This document shows positions 8,642 through 17,006 of a DNA stretch of 64,000 nt, piece by piece. This DNA is from an uncultured Hyphomicrobiales bacterium (GTDB lineage Bacteria > Pseudomonadota > Alphaproteobacteria > Rhizobiales > Xanthobacteraceae): positions 1 through 64,000 of the forward strand of contig CAIYTE010000188.1 of the NCBI GenBank assembly GCA_903929045.1, read 5' to 3'. The notes below the pieces were generated by a model that ran no database searches, was not told where the DNA came from, and saw only the letters and a program-made list of their open reading frames with translations. The translations under genes and the position numbers were made by a program. The first letter of the stretch is position 1; every line of letters begins with the position of its first letter.

Positions 8642-9561
8642 TCAGCGCACAATTGGCGCGCCGCGACGCGTTCCGAGGGGAAGTCATCGGCTTTGAGATT
8701 GGGATAGAGCGTCACCGCGACATCGCGCGCCGCTCTGACGCTGCGTGGACCGAAGCCCAAAAGGTAGAGCCCATCCATCGATATGAATGCACGCTGTGAT
8801 GCAGCGGGCGTCGCCAGAAAGGCCGGCTGGGAGAAAACCGTGTCCGCCGTCAGCGTGCCTTGGCCGCTGCGCTCGATCGTCATCACTACGTCGGGCTTGG
8901 CGGCGACGATGGCTTCGTCGCTGAGCGGACGATAGCCCTCAAATTCGCTGACGGCGTTCTCGGCACCCGCGAGTTTGATCATGCCGTCGGCCGCCGTCTT
9001 GGTTCCGGCCGCCATGGCGCGGCCATTGACGAAGGACAAGACAAAAAGGACGCGCTTCGGTTTCGTGATGGCGCTTTCGACCTTCTGCAGCGCGGCGAGG
9101 TCGGCGTGCACCTGCTCGATGATGCATTTGCCGCGTTCGTCGGCGCCGATGGCGTGCGCGATGATGCGCGTCTTCTCGATGATGCCTTCGCCCGAGAAAG
9201 AATCCGGGACGGTGATCATGGGCACCTTAGCGGCGGCGAGAACGTTCAACGTCTCCTTCGGGCCGCTGCCTTCGATGGCGAGGATCATGCTGGGATTCAG
9301 ACCGAGCACGCCCTCGGCCGACAATTGACGCATGTAGCCGACGCTCGGCTTCTCCTTGGCCGCGGCGATCGGAAACAAACTCGTCGTATCGACGCCGACA
9401 ATGTCCTTGTCCTTGCCGAGAGCGTAGAGGATCTCGGTGACGGCGCCGCCGATTGAGACGACACGCTCTGCGGCCGATGCCGAGCTGACGAGCGCGACCG
9501 CCACAGCAACTGCGGCAGTCTGTCGCACGCATTGCAGCATCCTGTGGAGCGTCATGGGCAT
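8638..9561 (-). CDS. hmuT: Periplasmic haem-binding protein HmuT
   Basis: 307 residues with a cleavable signal peptide (hydrophobic core AVAVAVALVSS, cleavage expected after SASA near residue 30) and the TroA/BtuF-like fold: RVVSIGGAVTEILYALG, then DVVMTIERSGQG and a C-terminal GPRSVRAARDVAVTLYP helix. It delivers haem from the outer-membrane receptor to HmuUV. Two ATG codons (9561, 9555) are possible starts, and the ribosome-binding site (a GAAG/GTGAG purine stretch) does not decide strongly. Transcribed from the hemP promoter region with 14 bases between hemP and hmuT. Confidence 0.92.
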   Translation of the reverse strand: MPMTLHRMLQCVRQTAAVAVAVALVSSASAAERVVSIGGAVTEILYALGKDKDIVGVDTTSLFPIAAAKEKPSVGYMRQLSAEGVLGLNPSMILAIEGSGPKETLNVLAAAKVPMITVPDSFSGEGIIEKTRIIAHAIGADERGKCIIEQVHADLAALQKVESAITKPKRVLFVLSFVNGRAMAAGTKTAADGMIKLAGAENAVSEFEGYRPLSDEAIVAAKPDVVMTIERSGQGTLTADTVFSQPAFLATPAASQRAFISMDGLYLLGFGPRSVRAARDVAVTLYPNLKADDFPSERVAARQLCAE

Positions 9562-9575
9562 CTCACTTCTTCATC

Positions 9576-9806
9576 TCACTTGGTCAAAATCAGTTTGTTC
9601 TGTGCGGTCAGGCGCAGCCGATACAGCTCATCGCCGTGCGCGATAGTTATTTCGCGCCCGTCGGCGAATAGATCCTGGCTCGCGATCCTGTTGGCGAGCA
9701 TTGGAATCTGCCTGGCGGCGGTGGCTGTATTCGCCTTGCCGGCGGAATTACTACGGTCGCCGCCGTCCTCTAAAGTATTCATAGTGTTCTCATGTGAAGT
9801 ATTCAT
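9576..9806 (-). CDS. hemP: Haemin uptake protein HemP/HmuP
   Basis: 76 residues; the C-terminal 45 carry the HemP signature (RIASQDLFADGREITIAHGDELYRLR in pieces: SQDLF, ITIAHGDELYRLRLT, NKLILTK at the very end). The N-terminal 30 residues are low-complexity. In Bradyrhizobium, HmuP acts with Irr as a co-activator of haem-uptake genes rather than as a transport component. First gene of the leftward haem operon, facing the receptor gene across a 233-base control region. A second in-frame ATG at 9782 is possible; neither start has a strong ribosome-binding site. Confidence 0.9.
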   Translation of the reverse strand: MNTSHENTMNTLEDGGDRSNSAGKANTATAARQIPMLANRIASQDLFADGREITIAHGDELYRLRLTAQNKLILTK

Positions 9807-9832
9807 TCGGCCGATACGTCGATCTACTTACA

Positions 9833-9847
9833 TTTGAATAATTCAAA
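9833..9847. promoter_or_regulatory. Perfect 7-1-7 palindrome in haem control region
   Basis: TTTGAAT-A-ATTCAAA, a perfect inverted repeat in the AT-rich space between hemP and the haem receptor gene. Size and symmetry resemble a Fur-superfamily operator, but it does not match the classical Fur box closely. Confidence 0.4.
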
Positions 9848-9873
9848 ACTCTGGTAATTATCCCACACTATAG

Positions 9874-9890
9874 TTTAGAACGTTTTTATA
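9874..9890. promoter_or_regulatory. Irr-type iron control element (ICE)-like site
   Basis: TTTAGAA-CGT-TTTTATA. The left arm is identical to the ICE half-site TTTAGAA and the right arm matches TTCTAAA at 5 of 7 positions with the same 3-base spacing. It lies about 150 bases before the receptor ATG. In Bradyrhizobium Irr controls haem-uptake genes through such sites. Confidence 0.5.
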
Positions 9891-10039
9891 CTGAGTTATT
9901 ACCCATTGACGTAAGCAATACGTGCTCGTTACAAACGCAACATTGCTGTAGGCCAAGAGGCCACGGCGTGAGCCAGCCAGTGCGTTGCGTTTGAACGCGT
10001 ACGCCCGCCAGCCAAGACAGACCAATAATTGGGGGCGTT

Positions 10040-12268
10040 ATGACCTGGCTTTGCCGCGCACCGCGCGCGACTTCACTTGCATTTGTTCTGGCCGCATCGA
10101 GCGCGTTGAGCGCGCAGACTGTTTGGGCGCAATCGCGGCCGATGGTTCTCGACGAAATCACGGTCGTGACGTCGAAGACCAATGAAAAGGCCATCGATGC
10201 GCTGGCGCCCGTCAGCGTCGTGACCAAAGACACGGTCCAGGCGACGCAGCCGACACGCATGTCGGATTTGTTCTACAATATCCCCGGCGTGACGGCGCAG
10301 GACCGCGGCGACGATCCGTCGACGGCGATCAATATTCGTGGCTTGCAGGATTTCGGCCGCGTCGCGGTCATCGTCGATGGCGCCCGCCAGAACTATCAAC
10401 GCACCGGCCACAATGCGAACGGCTCGTTCTACCTCGATCCGGAATTGATCAGCAGCCTCGAAATCGGCCGCGGGCCGACGGCGAACGTCTACGGTTCCGG
10501 GGCCATCGGCGGCGTCGCTTCGTTCAACACCAAAGACATCGATGACGTCGTACGTCCGGGTGACAAGTGGGGTGCCGAAGCCGGTGCCATGATTGGCTCG
10601 AACAAGTTGCAGGGCTACACGTCCGCTTTCGCTGGCGCGCGCGTCAATCCAAACATCGATGTGTTCGGCGGTGCGGTCTATCGTTCGAAGCAGAATTACA
10701 AGGATGGCGCCGGCACCGAGATCGCCAACACCGCGAACAACCTTTCGAGCGGCATCTTCAAGCTGACGGTACGCCCGGCCGACGGCCATGAGATCAAGTT
10801 CGGCAGCATCGCGCAGCGCGATATGTATGACATCGGTCAGTACAATCGCGGTCCGACAACGACGACGGCGCCCGCGGCGGCGATCGCCGGCACCTCGGTC
10901 TATGCCTCGGACGTCAAGAACTACACCAACACGCTTGGCTGGAAATACTCGCGCCCCGACGACAAGCTGTTCGACTGGGACTCCAAGATCTACTGGAATC
11001 GCACGGAAAACGACCAGGTCAAGACGTACAACAACCGCATCACGGCCGGCGTCGGCACGTGTACGCTTGCAAATCCCGGGAACAACATTTCGGGCTGCGT
11101 CGGCGATCCACGCAGCTACCTGATCGACACACTCGGCTTTGACGTCCGCAACACGTCGCGCATCGACATGAACACGTGGCGCAATGCCTTCACCTATGGC
11201 GTCGATGGCTTCCAGGACGAGGTGACGTCGAAGGATACGCGCGGTAACGCCAACATCACTACGCCGAGCGGCAAGCGCACGGTTTCCGGCGGCTTCCTGC
11301 AGTGGAAGGCGAATTACGCGCAGTGGCTCGAGATCGTCAGCGCCGCCCGCTACGACAGCTATCATCTTTCCTCGGGTGGCACCTCGTCTGACGGCAGCCG
11401 TCTGTCGCCCAAGATCACCATCGGCGTCACGCCGGTGCCGGGCATCACGCCTTACCTCAGCTATGCCGAGGGTTATCGCGCGCCGTCTCTCACCGAGACG
11501 GTCATTTCCGGCGCCCATGCCGACGGCGCGGGCGGTGCGACCCCGATCTTCACTTGTGCCGATGGTACAACGGGCGTGTTCTGCTTCGTCCCGAACCCCA
11601 ACCTGCGGCCCGAGGTCGGCAAGAACAAGGAAGCCGGCGTCAACGTGAAGTACGACAGCCTCTTCAACAAGGGCGACAGCTTCCGCGCCAAGATCAACGG
11701 CTATCAGAACGACATCACCGACTACATCGATGCCGTCCAGTTTGGCCTAACGACGACAATTTTTGGCACGTTCAACAAGTTCTACCAGTATCAGAACATT
11801 CCGAGCGCCCGCATCCGCGGGTTGGAACTCGAGTCCATGTACGACACGGGCTCCTGGTTCGTTGGCATGAATGCGTCGTTGCAGAAGGGATACAACACGC
11901 AAACGGGTGTCGGTCTGACCAGTGTTCAGCCGCGCCGCGTTTCGACGACGGCCGGTGTGCGTTTGATCGATCGTAAACTTGTACTCTCGGCGCAATGGGT
12001 TTCGGCGTCGGCCAATACCGACATCCCGGCGGGCTACGTGCCGACGACCAGCTACGACCTGATCAACCTCTATGCGAGCTATCAAGCAACCAAGGATGCA
12101 GTGATCAATCTGTCGGTCGAGAACCTGCTCAACAAGTACTATCGCCCCTACGCCGTTCCGGGGGCGTCGGCCGACGGCACGTCGCAGAACGACGCGCTGT
12201 GGACCAGCCCTGGCCCGGGAATCACTTACAAGGCCGCCCTCCGCGTCCACTTCGGACCGAAGGGCTAA
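10040..12268 (+). CDS. hmuR: TonB-dependent haem/haemoglobin receptor (HmuR/BhuR type)
   Basis: 742 residues: signal peptide (cleavage near VWAQ, residue 33), TonB box EITVVTSK soon after, plug domain (MSDLFYNIPGVTAQDRGDDP... INIRGLQDFGRV), and a long beta-barrel ending in an aromatic-rich strand (AALRVHFGPKG). The YRAP and NPNL motifs that flank the haem-coordinating histidine in haem receptors are both present (YRAPSLTE and PNPNLRPE, about residues 480-530), with one histidine between them in SGAHADG. Divergent from the hemP operon and followed by a haem-degrading monooxygenase and HutX, so its ligand is haem or haemoproteins. No exbB/exbD/tonB is in the window. Confidence 0.94.
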   Translation: MTWLCRAPRATSLAFVLAASSALSAQTVWAQSRPMVLDEITVVTSKTNEKAIDALAPVSVVTKDTVQATQPTRMSDLFYNIPGVTAQDRGDDPSTAINIRGLQDFGRVAVIVDGARQNYQRTGHNANGSFYLDPELISSLEIGRGPTANVYGSGAIGGVASFNTKDIDDVVRPGDKWGAEAGAMIGSNKLQGYTSAFAGARVNPNIDVFGGAVYRSKQNYKDGAGTEIANTANNLSSGIFKLTVRPADGHEIKFGSIAQRDMYDIGQYNRGPTTTTAPAAAIAGTSVYASDVKNYTNTLGWKYSRPDDKLFDWDSKIYWNRTENDQVKTYNNRITAGVGTCTLANPGNNISGCVGDPRSYLIDTLGFDVRNTSRIDMNTWRNAFTYGVDGFQDEVTSKDTRGNANITTPSGKRTVSGGFLQWKANYAQWLEIVSAARYDSYHLSSGGTSSDGSRLSPKITIGVTPVPGITPYLSYAEGYRAPSLTETVISGAHADGAGGATPIFTCADGTTGVFCFVPNPNLRPEVGKNKEAGVNVKYDSLFNKGDSFRAKINGYQNDITDYIDAVQFGLTTTIFGTFNKFYQYQNIPSARIRGLELESMYDTGSWFVGMNASLQKGYNTQTGVGLTSVQPRRVSTTAGVRLIDRKLVLSAQWVSASANTDIPAGYVPTTSYDLINLYASYQATKDAVINLSVENLLNKYYRPYAVPGASADGTSQNDALWTSPGPGITYKAALRVHFGPKG

Positions 12269-12342
12269 TTCCAGCCACCTGAATTCAATCGTTTTACGAA
12301 TCCACTCCCACGCCAGCAGGCGCCAGCCAAAGGGACCTTAAA

Positions 12343-12675
12343 ATGTACATTGCGATGAATCGTTTCAAAGTGAAGAAGGGCTCGGAAGAGGCTTTCGAGC
12401 AAGTATGGGCGAGCCGGGATTCCTACCTGGACCGCATGGCCGGATTTGTCGAGTTTCACCTGCTCAAGGGACCGGCCGCCGACGATCACACGCTGTATTC
12501 GTCGCATACGGTCTGGCAAAGCTTCGCGGCTTTTGAGGCTTGGACCAAGTCGGACGAATTCCGGACCGCGCACGCCCGCGCTGGGAATGAAAGCTCGGGC
12601 TCGCTCTACCTCGAGCATCCGAAGTTCGAAGGATTCGAAGTCCGTCAGACACTGACCGGCAAAAAGGCCGCTTAG
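12343..12675 (+). CDS. IsdG-type haem-degrading monooxygenase (HmuQ/HmuD-like)
   Basis: 110 residues of the antibiotic-biosynthesis-monooxygenase barrel fold. The catalytic Asn-Trp-His set of IsdG/IsdI is present at the expected positions: N6 (AMNRF), W67 (FEAWTKS) and H77 (RTAHARAG). Such enzymes open the haem ring and release iron; the Bradyrhizobium relatives are HmuD and HmuQ. It follows the receptor by 74 bases and precedes the HutX-like gene, giving import followed by breakdown. Cytosolic, probably a homodimer. Confidence 0.9.
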   Translation: MYIAMNRFKVKKGSEEAFEQVWASRDSYLDRMAGFVEFHLLKGPAADDHTLYSSHTVWQSFAAFEAWTKSDEFRTAHARAGNESSGSLYLEHPKFEGFEVRQTLTGKKAA

Positions 12676-12751
12676 AAGCAAAATTGAACGGCATGCGCGT
12701 CCGGCGGTGAGGTTCGCTCACGCCGGGCGCGTATCCGCGTTGGAGATTGTC

Positions 12752-13252
12752 ATGAGCACGACAGCAGTTGACCTCAATGCAAAGATGGCTGCCGAACCCG
12801 GTGCCGTTTTCGAAACAGTGGCCAAGGAATACGCCACGACGGTGCGCGCTGTTGTCGATGCGCTGCCCGCCGAAATGCGCCGTTATGCGCCGGCCTCGGC
12901 CTTCGTCGATGCCATGACGGATGTCGGTGGCTGGGATGAGGTGACGGTGATCGTCCATACCGAGGACGGCATCATGGAGTTCACCGGCCCCGTGCCCGCC
13001 GGCACGATGGCGCAGAACTATTACAACATTCCCGGCCGCACCGGCTTTCACGGCCATCTGCGTCCCGAGCGGTGTTCGGGCATCGGTTTTGTCGAGCGGC
13101 CGTTTTTCGGGCGCCCGTCGGCTTCGATTCTGTTCTTCAACACCGACGGCGGCACCATGTTCAAGGTGTTCGTCGGCCGCGACGAGAAGCGCGAATTGCT
13201 CGCGGACCAACTGATCGCCTTCCGGAAACTCGCCGACCGGCTCTGCGCGTAA
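12752..13252 (+). CDS. hutX: HutX-like cytosolic haem-utilisation protein
   Basis: 166 residues from the ATG at 12752 (GGAG six bases upstream); an upstream extension is not supported. Matches the HutX/HuvX family, which bind haem in the cytosol and hand it on or help its breakdown: WDEVTVIVHTEDGIMEFTGP, then FHGHLRPERCSGIGFVERPF and SASILFFNTDGGTMFKVFVG. It closes the rightward haem operon and meets the oppositely directed binding-protein gene end to end with no spacer. Confidence 0.88.
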   Translation: MSTTAVDLNAKMAAEPGAVFETVAKEYATTVRAVVDALPAEMRRYAPASAFVDAMTDVGGWDEVTVIVHTEDGIMEFTGPVPAGTMAQNYYNIPGRTGFHGHLRPERCSGIGFVERPFFGRPSASILFFNTDGGTMFKVFVGRDEKRELLADQLIAFRKLADRLCA

Positions 13253-14170
13253 TTACGCCGAATACAGCGGGTCAAAATAGCGGTTCGCCGTGCCGAGCGG
13301 CTTGGTCGGCGGTGCGTATCGCTTGCGCAGCTCAAGCACGCAATCCAATCCCGTTTGGTCCAGGTCGCAGGTCCGGAAGAAGCCGCGCGTCGGATCGAGC
13401 AGTTCGGGATAACTCGCGGCGGCAATGTCCGGCGCCATCTGCGGCAGATGCCGTTTTAATATTTCGACAGCTTCAGACTGGTGCGCCGGCTCGTAGAGCC
13501 ACGTCACGGCTTCACGAAACGCGCCCACGTAGCTGACGATCTTGTCGCCATTCGCCGCGGCCCATGAGCGGCGCGTCGCGGCAACATTGCCCTGATAGGG
13601 ACCGATGACGTCGGTGGCGCGGACCAGCTGTGAAAAACCAGCGTTACGGGCGATGAGATTGTACGGCGCGGATAACAACGTTGCGTGGTGCCGGCCTTCG
13701 CGCAAGCCCGCCCAGCGCTGCGACATGCCGCCGGCACCGACGAGCTGATAGTCGCCTCTGTCGAGTTCCAGACCGTTTCGGCGCAGGATTTCGTAGAGAA
13801 CAAAGGCGTAGCCGGTGGTCAGAGCGTCGACCGAGACGGTTTTGCCGCGCAAATCCGCGATGCTTTTGATGTCGGGCGAGGCGACAAGGCTGAGAAAGCC
13901 GGTATCGACGCCCATGAAGGCGAAGAATTCCGGTTGCGGCCCGATCGGTGCCTGCCCTTGGCCTTCGACATAAGCGACGATGTTATCGACGGCCGTCATG
14001 GCGATGTCGAACTTGCCCAGCGAGAAGTCGGTCATCTGGGTGACGGAATCCGGCGTGCCCTGAACCTCAACCTCTAGGCCATGCCGCGCGAACAGGCCTT
14101 TGTCCTGCCCGACATAGATCGGCCAGTTGAAACCACCCGGAAAAACGTTGACGACGACGAGGTCTGCCAA
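13253..14170 (-). CDS. NMT1/THI5-like ABC transporter substrate-binding protein without signal peptide
   Basis: About 305 residues from a TTG start at 14170, two bases after the stop of the FAH gene. The frame stays open much further upstream, but there it only shadows the FAH gene and is arginine/histidine-rich. The sequence has the NMT1/THI5 periplasmic binding fold (NWPIYVGQDKGLFARHGLEVEVQ, then LRGKTVSVDALTTGYAF and AGGMSQRWAGLREGRHHAT). Unlike its paralogue at 19942 it has no visible signal peptide, so export is doubtful. It is the last gene of the seven-gene minus-strand operon; NMT1 relatives bind pyrimidine-like or sulfonate ligands. Confidence 0.78.
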   Translation of the reverse strand: MADLVVVNVFPGGFNWPIYVGQDKGLFARHGLEVEVQGTPDSVTQMTDFSLGKFDIAMTAVDNIVAYVEGQGQAPIGPQPEFFAFMGVDTGFLSLVASPDIKSIADLRGKTVSVDALTTGYAFVLYEILRRNGLELDRGDYQLVGAGGMSQRWAGLREGRHHATLLSAPYNLIARNAGFSQLVRATDVIGPYQGNVAATRRSWAAANGDKIVSYVGAFREAVTWLYEPAHQSEAVEILKRHLPQMAPDIAAASYPELLDPTRGFFRTCDLDQTGLDCVLELRKRYAPPTKPLGTANRYFDPLYSA

Positions 14171-14172
14171 GG

Positions 14173-14874
14173 TCAGGTTGCCTTCGTGCCGACCGTGATT
14201 GTGATGGACCCGAGACCGTCGACGGCGCCGACCATAACGTCGCCTGGCACGACAGGGCCAACGCCCGCGGGCGTGCCGGTCATGATCAGGTCTCCGACCT
14301 TGAGCGTCATCTGGCGCGACAGCTGGGCGACGATCTCCGGGACATTCCAGATCATCTCCTTGAGGTCGCCGCGCTGGTGCTCCTTGCCGTTGACGGCAAG
14401 CGTGATCGCGCCGGCTGAGATGTGCCCGACTTTCGACGCCGGGTGAAGCGGTCCACAGGGAGCGGAGTGGTCGAAGCTCTTGCCCCATTCCCACGGCCAT
14501 TGGAGATCGCGGGCATCTTTCTGGCGGTCGCGGCGTGTCAATTCGATGCCGACGGCGTAGCCGCAAACGTGCTCCAGCGCATTGGCGACGTCGATGTCGC
14601 GGCCGTCCTTACCGATGGCCGCCACCAGTTCGATTTCGTACTGGAAATCCTTGGTGTCAGGCGGGTAGGGCACCGTCGCGCCGTCGTGCTCGATGGCGTC
14701 GCGCGGCTTCTGGAAGAAAAACGGCGGATCTCGCTCGTCGGCTTCCTTCATTTCGCGGATGTGCGAAGCGTAGTTGCGGCCGACGCAATAAATGCGGCGG
14801 ACAGGATACAGGCCGCCACCGACGACCGGCAGGACGGTCGGCTCGAGCGCAGGGAATACGAGTTGATCGGCCAT
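14173..14874 (-). CDS. Fumarylacetoacetate hydrolase (FAH) family protein
   Basis: 233 residues starting MADQLVFP at 14874, chosen because GGAG lies eight bases upstream; an ATG six bases earlier is too close to it. The FAH domain hydrolyses, decarboxylates or isomerises 2-oxo/2-hydroxy acids with a divalent metal. Visible motifs: YCVGRNYASHIREM, FFQKPRDAI, FQYEIELVAAIGK with its metal-binding Glu pair, and MTLKVGDLIMTGTPAGVGPV. It lies 29 bases after the alpha/beta hydrolase gene and just before the signal-less binding protein. In this operon it probably works late, on a keto or hydroxy acid released by ring opening. Confidence 0.88.
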   Translation of the reverse strand: MADQLVFPALEPTVLPVVGGGLYPVRRIYCVGRNYASHIREMKEADERDPPFFFQKPRDAIEHDGATVPYPPDTKDFQYEIELVAAIGKDGRDIDVANALEHVCGYAVGIELTRRDRQKDARDLQWPWEWGKSFDHSAPCGPLHPASKVGHISAGAITLAVNGKEHQRGDLKEMIWNVPEIVAQLSRQMTLKVGDLIMTGTPAGVGPVVPGDVMVGAVDGLGSITITVGTKAT

Positions 14875-14903
14875 GGTCATTTCTCCGATGGCGGCCTGTA
14901 AGC

Positions 14904-16151
14904 CTAAATAAGTGGATTGTACGAGGTCTTGAGCAGCATTTCCTGGTCGATGCCAAACTTGTCGGCCAGCCAGTCGCACAGCACCTCCTGTCCGATCGTG
15001 GGATTGTCGTGCTGGCAGTGCTCAGCGCCGGTCTCCTCCGGGTCGAGAATGCGGATGGTGACGTCGACGCCGCCGGCCTTGGCGCTGTCATAGGTCTTTT
15101 TCGCCGCCGACACGGTGAGCACGTCGTGACCGCCATGCAGGATGAGATAGGGGCACTTCATGTTCTTCAGGTGACCTTCGAGCGTGAACGGCTTCATGAT
15201 GCCGTGCGCTTCCTTCATCGTCTTGGCACCCAGCACCCAGCGGATGTGCATCGACAGGCCGAATTCATCGCCCTTGTTGCCCCACATGTCGCCAAGCGAC
15301 CAGATAGCGCCGTGTGAGATGGCCGCCGCCAGTCGCGGCTCGTAACAGGCTGCGCGCGCGGCGTAGTAGCCACCCATGCTCGATCCGCAGACAGCGATAC
15401 GCTTGGGATCGACGTCATCGCGGGTGAGCAGCCAGTCGATGCACTTGCCGATCGGCACTTCCGTGTCGGGGCGGCTGACGACACCGTGACGCCGCAACGT
15501 ACCGCCCTGGCCGGGGCCGTCGATCATCAGCACCGAAATGCCGCGCTGCAGGCAGCCATGCGCCTGCATGAACCACATTTCGTCCTTGATGGAGTCGAGG
15601 CCGCCCATGCAGATCATCACCGGCAGCTTGTCGCCCGGGAACGGCGCGCGGACGAAATAGCCGCAAATCGGCTTGCCGGGCTCGTACGGGATATCGACGG
15701 CTTCACCGGCCGGGCTGAGCCGGGCGATGAATTTCTTCGAGCACGCTTCCATCTTCTCGAACGTCGGCAGACGCCGCGGATCCGTGGGTTCGAGATGAAA
15801 TTCGGCCTGCCTGTAGTACTCCGCGGCGCGCAGAAAGCAGTTCATGGCGGTGCGGATGTGGCCCGCCTTTTCCTCATCGACGCCACGCTGCCAGTTGCGG
15901 TCGGCCACACGCATCCATTCGACATGCCAGCTTTCGTAATCGCCGGGGATCATGCGGCTCGCGGCAAGAAACATCTCGCTGACCGCGCCGCCGCCTTCCT
16001 GCGTTTCGCCGAGGCTGCGGCGGAATTGGTAGGCGAGCCAGGGATGCTCGGGCCAATGGTGCCAGCCGAACGGCTCATAGTGCGGCGAGCGGTCGGCGGT
16101 GATCTGCTCGATGGTGTCGTCGGCGGAATCGGCTACGGCGATGTCGGACAA
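14904..16151 (-). CDS. Alpha/beta hydrolase with helical N-terminal domain (dihydroxypseudooxynicotine hydrolase/FrsA-like)
   Basis: 415 residues. A helical N-terminal region (about 1-150) precedes a hydrolase core with the nucleophile elbow CGSSMGGYYAA (S258), an acidic residue in ILHGGHDVLT and a histidine in GAEHCQHDN. The architecture matches C-C or ester hydrolases related to 2,6-dihydroxypseudooxynicotine hydrolase of nicotine breakdown. No signal peptide, so cytosolic. It lies 42 bases after the permease gene and 29 before the FAH gene. A C-C bond hydrolase beside an amidase and an FAH protein fits an aromatic or N-heterocycle pathway; substrate unknown. Confidence 0.85.
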   Translation of the reverse strand: MSDIAVADSADDTIEQITADRSPHYEPFGWHHWPEHPWLAYQFRRSLGETQEGGGAVSEMFLAASRMIPGDYESWHVEWMRVADRNWQRGVDEEKAGHIRTAMNCFLRAAEYYRQAEFHLEPTDPRRLPTFEKMEACSKKFIARLSPAGEAVDIPYEPGKPICGYFVRAPFPGDKLPVMICMGGLDSIKDEMWFMQAHGCLQRGISVLMIDGPGQGGTLRRHGVVSRPDTEVPIGKCIDWLLTRDDVDPKRIAVCGSSMGGYYAARAACYEPRLAAAISHGAIWSLGDMWGNKGDEFGLSMHIRWVLGAKTMKEAHGIMKPFTLEGHLKNMKCPYLILHGGHDVLTVSAAKKTYDSAKAGGVDVTIRILDPEETGAEHCQHDNPTIGQEVLCDWLADKFGIDQEMLLKTSYNPLI

Positions 16152-16193
16152 GGTAGAACTCCTACAGAAGGCGAAGAGTGAGTTTTTGAAGTT

Positions 16194-17006
16194 TTAATTG
16201 TTGCCGCGCGTGGCCCAGCCGGTCATGCGGGACTCGATGGCGCCGGCGATGGCGTACATCGCGATGCCCATTGCGCCAGTGACCAGGAGTCCGGCGAATG
16301 CCAGCGGCACCTCGAAACGGGACGAGGCAACTAGCATGAAGTTGCCGATGCCGGCGTTGGAGCCGACGGTTTCCGCGATGATCGAGCCGACGAAGGCGAC
16401 GGTGATAGCAACCTTCAGCGACGCGAAGAAGTAGGGCATCGCCCGCGGCAGGCCGACCTTGCGAATGGTCTGCCACTTGCTGGCACCGAGCGCACGCAGC
16501 ACGTCCTGCAGTTCTGGTTCGACCGTGGCGATGCCGGTGGCGACGTTGACCAGGATCGGGAAAAACGCGAGCAGGAAGGCGGTGATGATCGCCGGTATGG
16601 AGCCGACGCCGAACCAGATGATCAGAATCGGCACCACCGCGACTTTCGGGATGGTGTTGAAGCCGACCAGCGCCGGGTAGAGGCCGTCATAGACAAGCGA
16701 CGACGAGCCGATGGCGACGCCGAGCAGCAAGCCGATGATGATGGCGAAGAAAAAGCCGATGCAGGTCGTCAGCAGTGTCTGCCAGGCGTTGATCAGGATG
16801 ATCGTGTGCCATTGCCAGAAGGCCGCAAAAATCGAGGTCGGCGACGGCAGCACGAAGGATTCGATTCGGAACGCGGCGACCGCGAGCTGCCAGAACATGA
16901 AAATGCCGGCCACGACGAGCCAGGGCAGCACCCGCCGGAAGGTCTTGTTGCGGGTGAATTTGCGCCGGCGTTGCCGTGGCGCGGTGGGAAGGGTGACTTC
17001 ACTCAT
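16194..17006 (-). CDS. ABC transporter permease (NitT/TauT/SsuC family)
   Basis: 270 residues with about six membrane helices and the EAA-type loop DVLRALGASKWQTIRKVGLPRA around residues 168-190, which docks onto the ATPase. A basic N-terminal tail (QRRRKFTRNK) precedes the first helix. It forms the inner-membrane channel with the ATPase gene just upstream, whose stop it overlaps by 4 bases. Family members import nitrate, taurine, sulfonates, thiamine precursors or pyrimidines. Confidence 0.92.
   Translation of the reverse strand: MSEVTLPTAPRQRRRKFTRNKTFRRVLPWLVVAGIFMFWQLAVAAFRIESFVLPSPTSIFAAFWQWHTIILINAWQTLLTTCIGFFFAIIIGLLLGVAIGSSSLVYDGLYPALVGFNTIPKVAVVPILIIWFGVGSIPAIITAFLLAFFPILVNVATGIATVEPELQDVLRALGASKWQTIRKVGLPRAMPYFFASLKVAITVAFVGSIIAETVGSNAGIGNFMLVASSRFEVPLAFAGLLVTGAMGIAMYAIAGAIESRMTGWATRGNN

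Noticed and set aside
10073-11518. 481-codon open frame on the minus strand opposite the haem receptor
   Set aside because: Composition is Arg/Val/Asp-rich shadow sequence; the plus strand encodes a full TonB receptor with all family motifs.
14171-14566. N-terminal extension of the binding protein to a start at 14566
   Set aside because: The extra residues are Arg/His-rich and shadow the FAH gene in another frame; the conserved fold begins only after the FAH stop.
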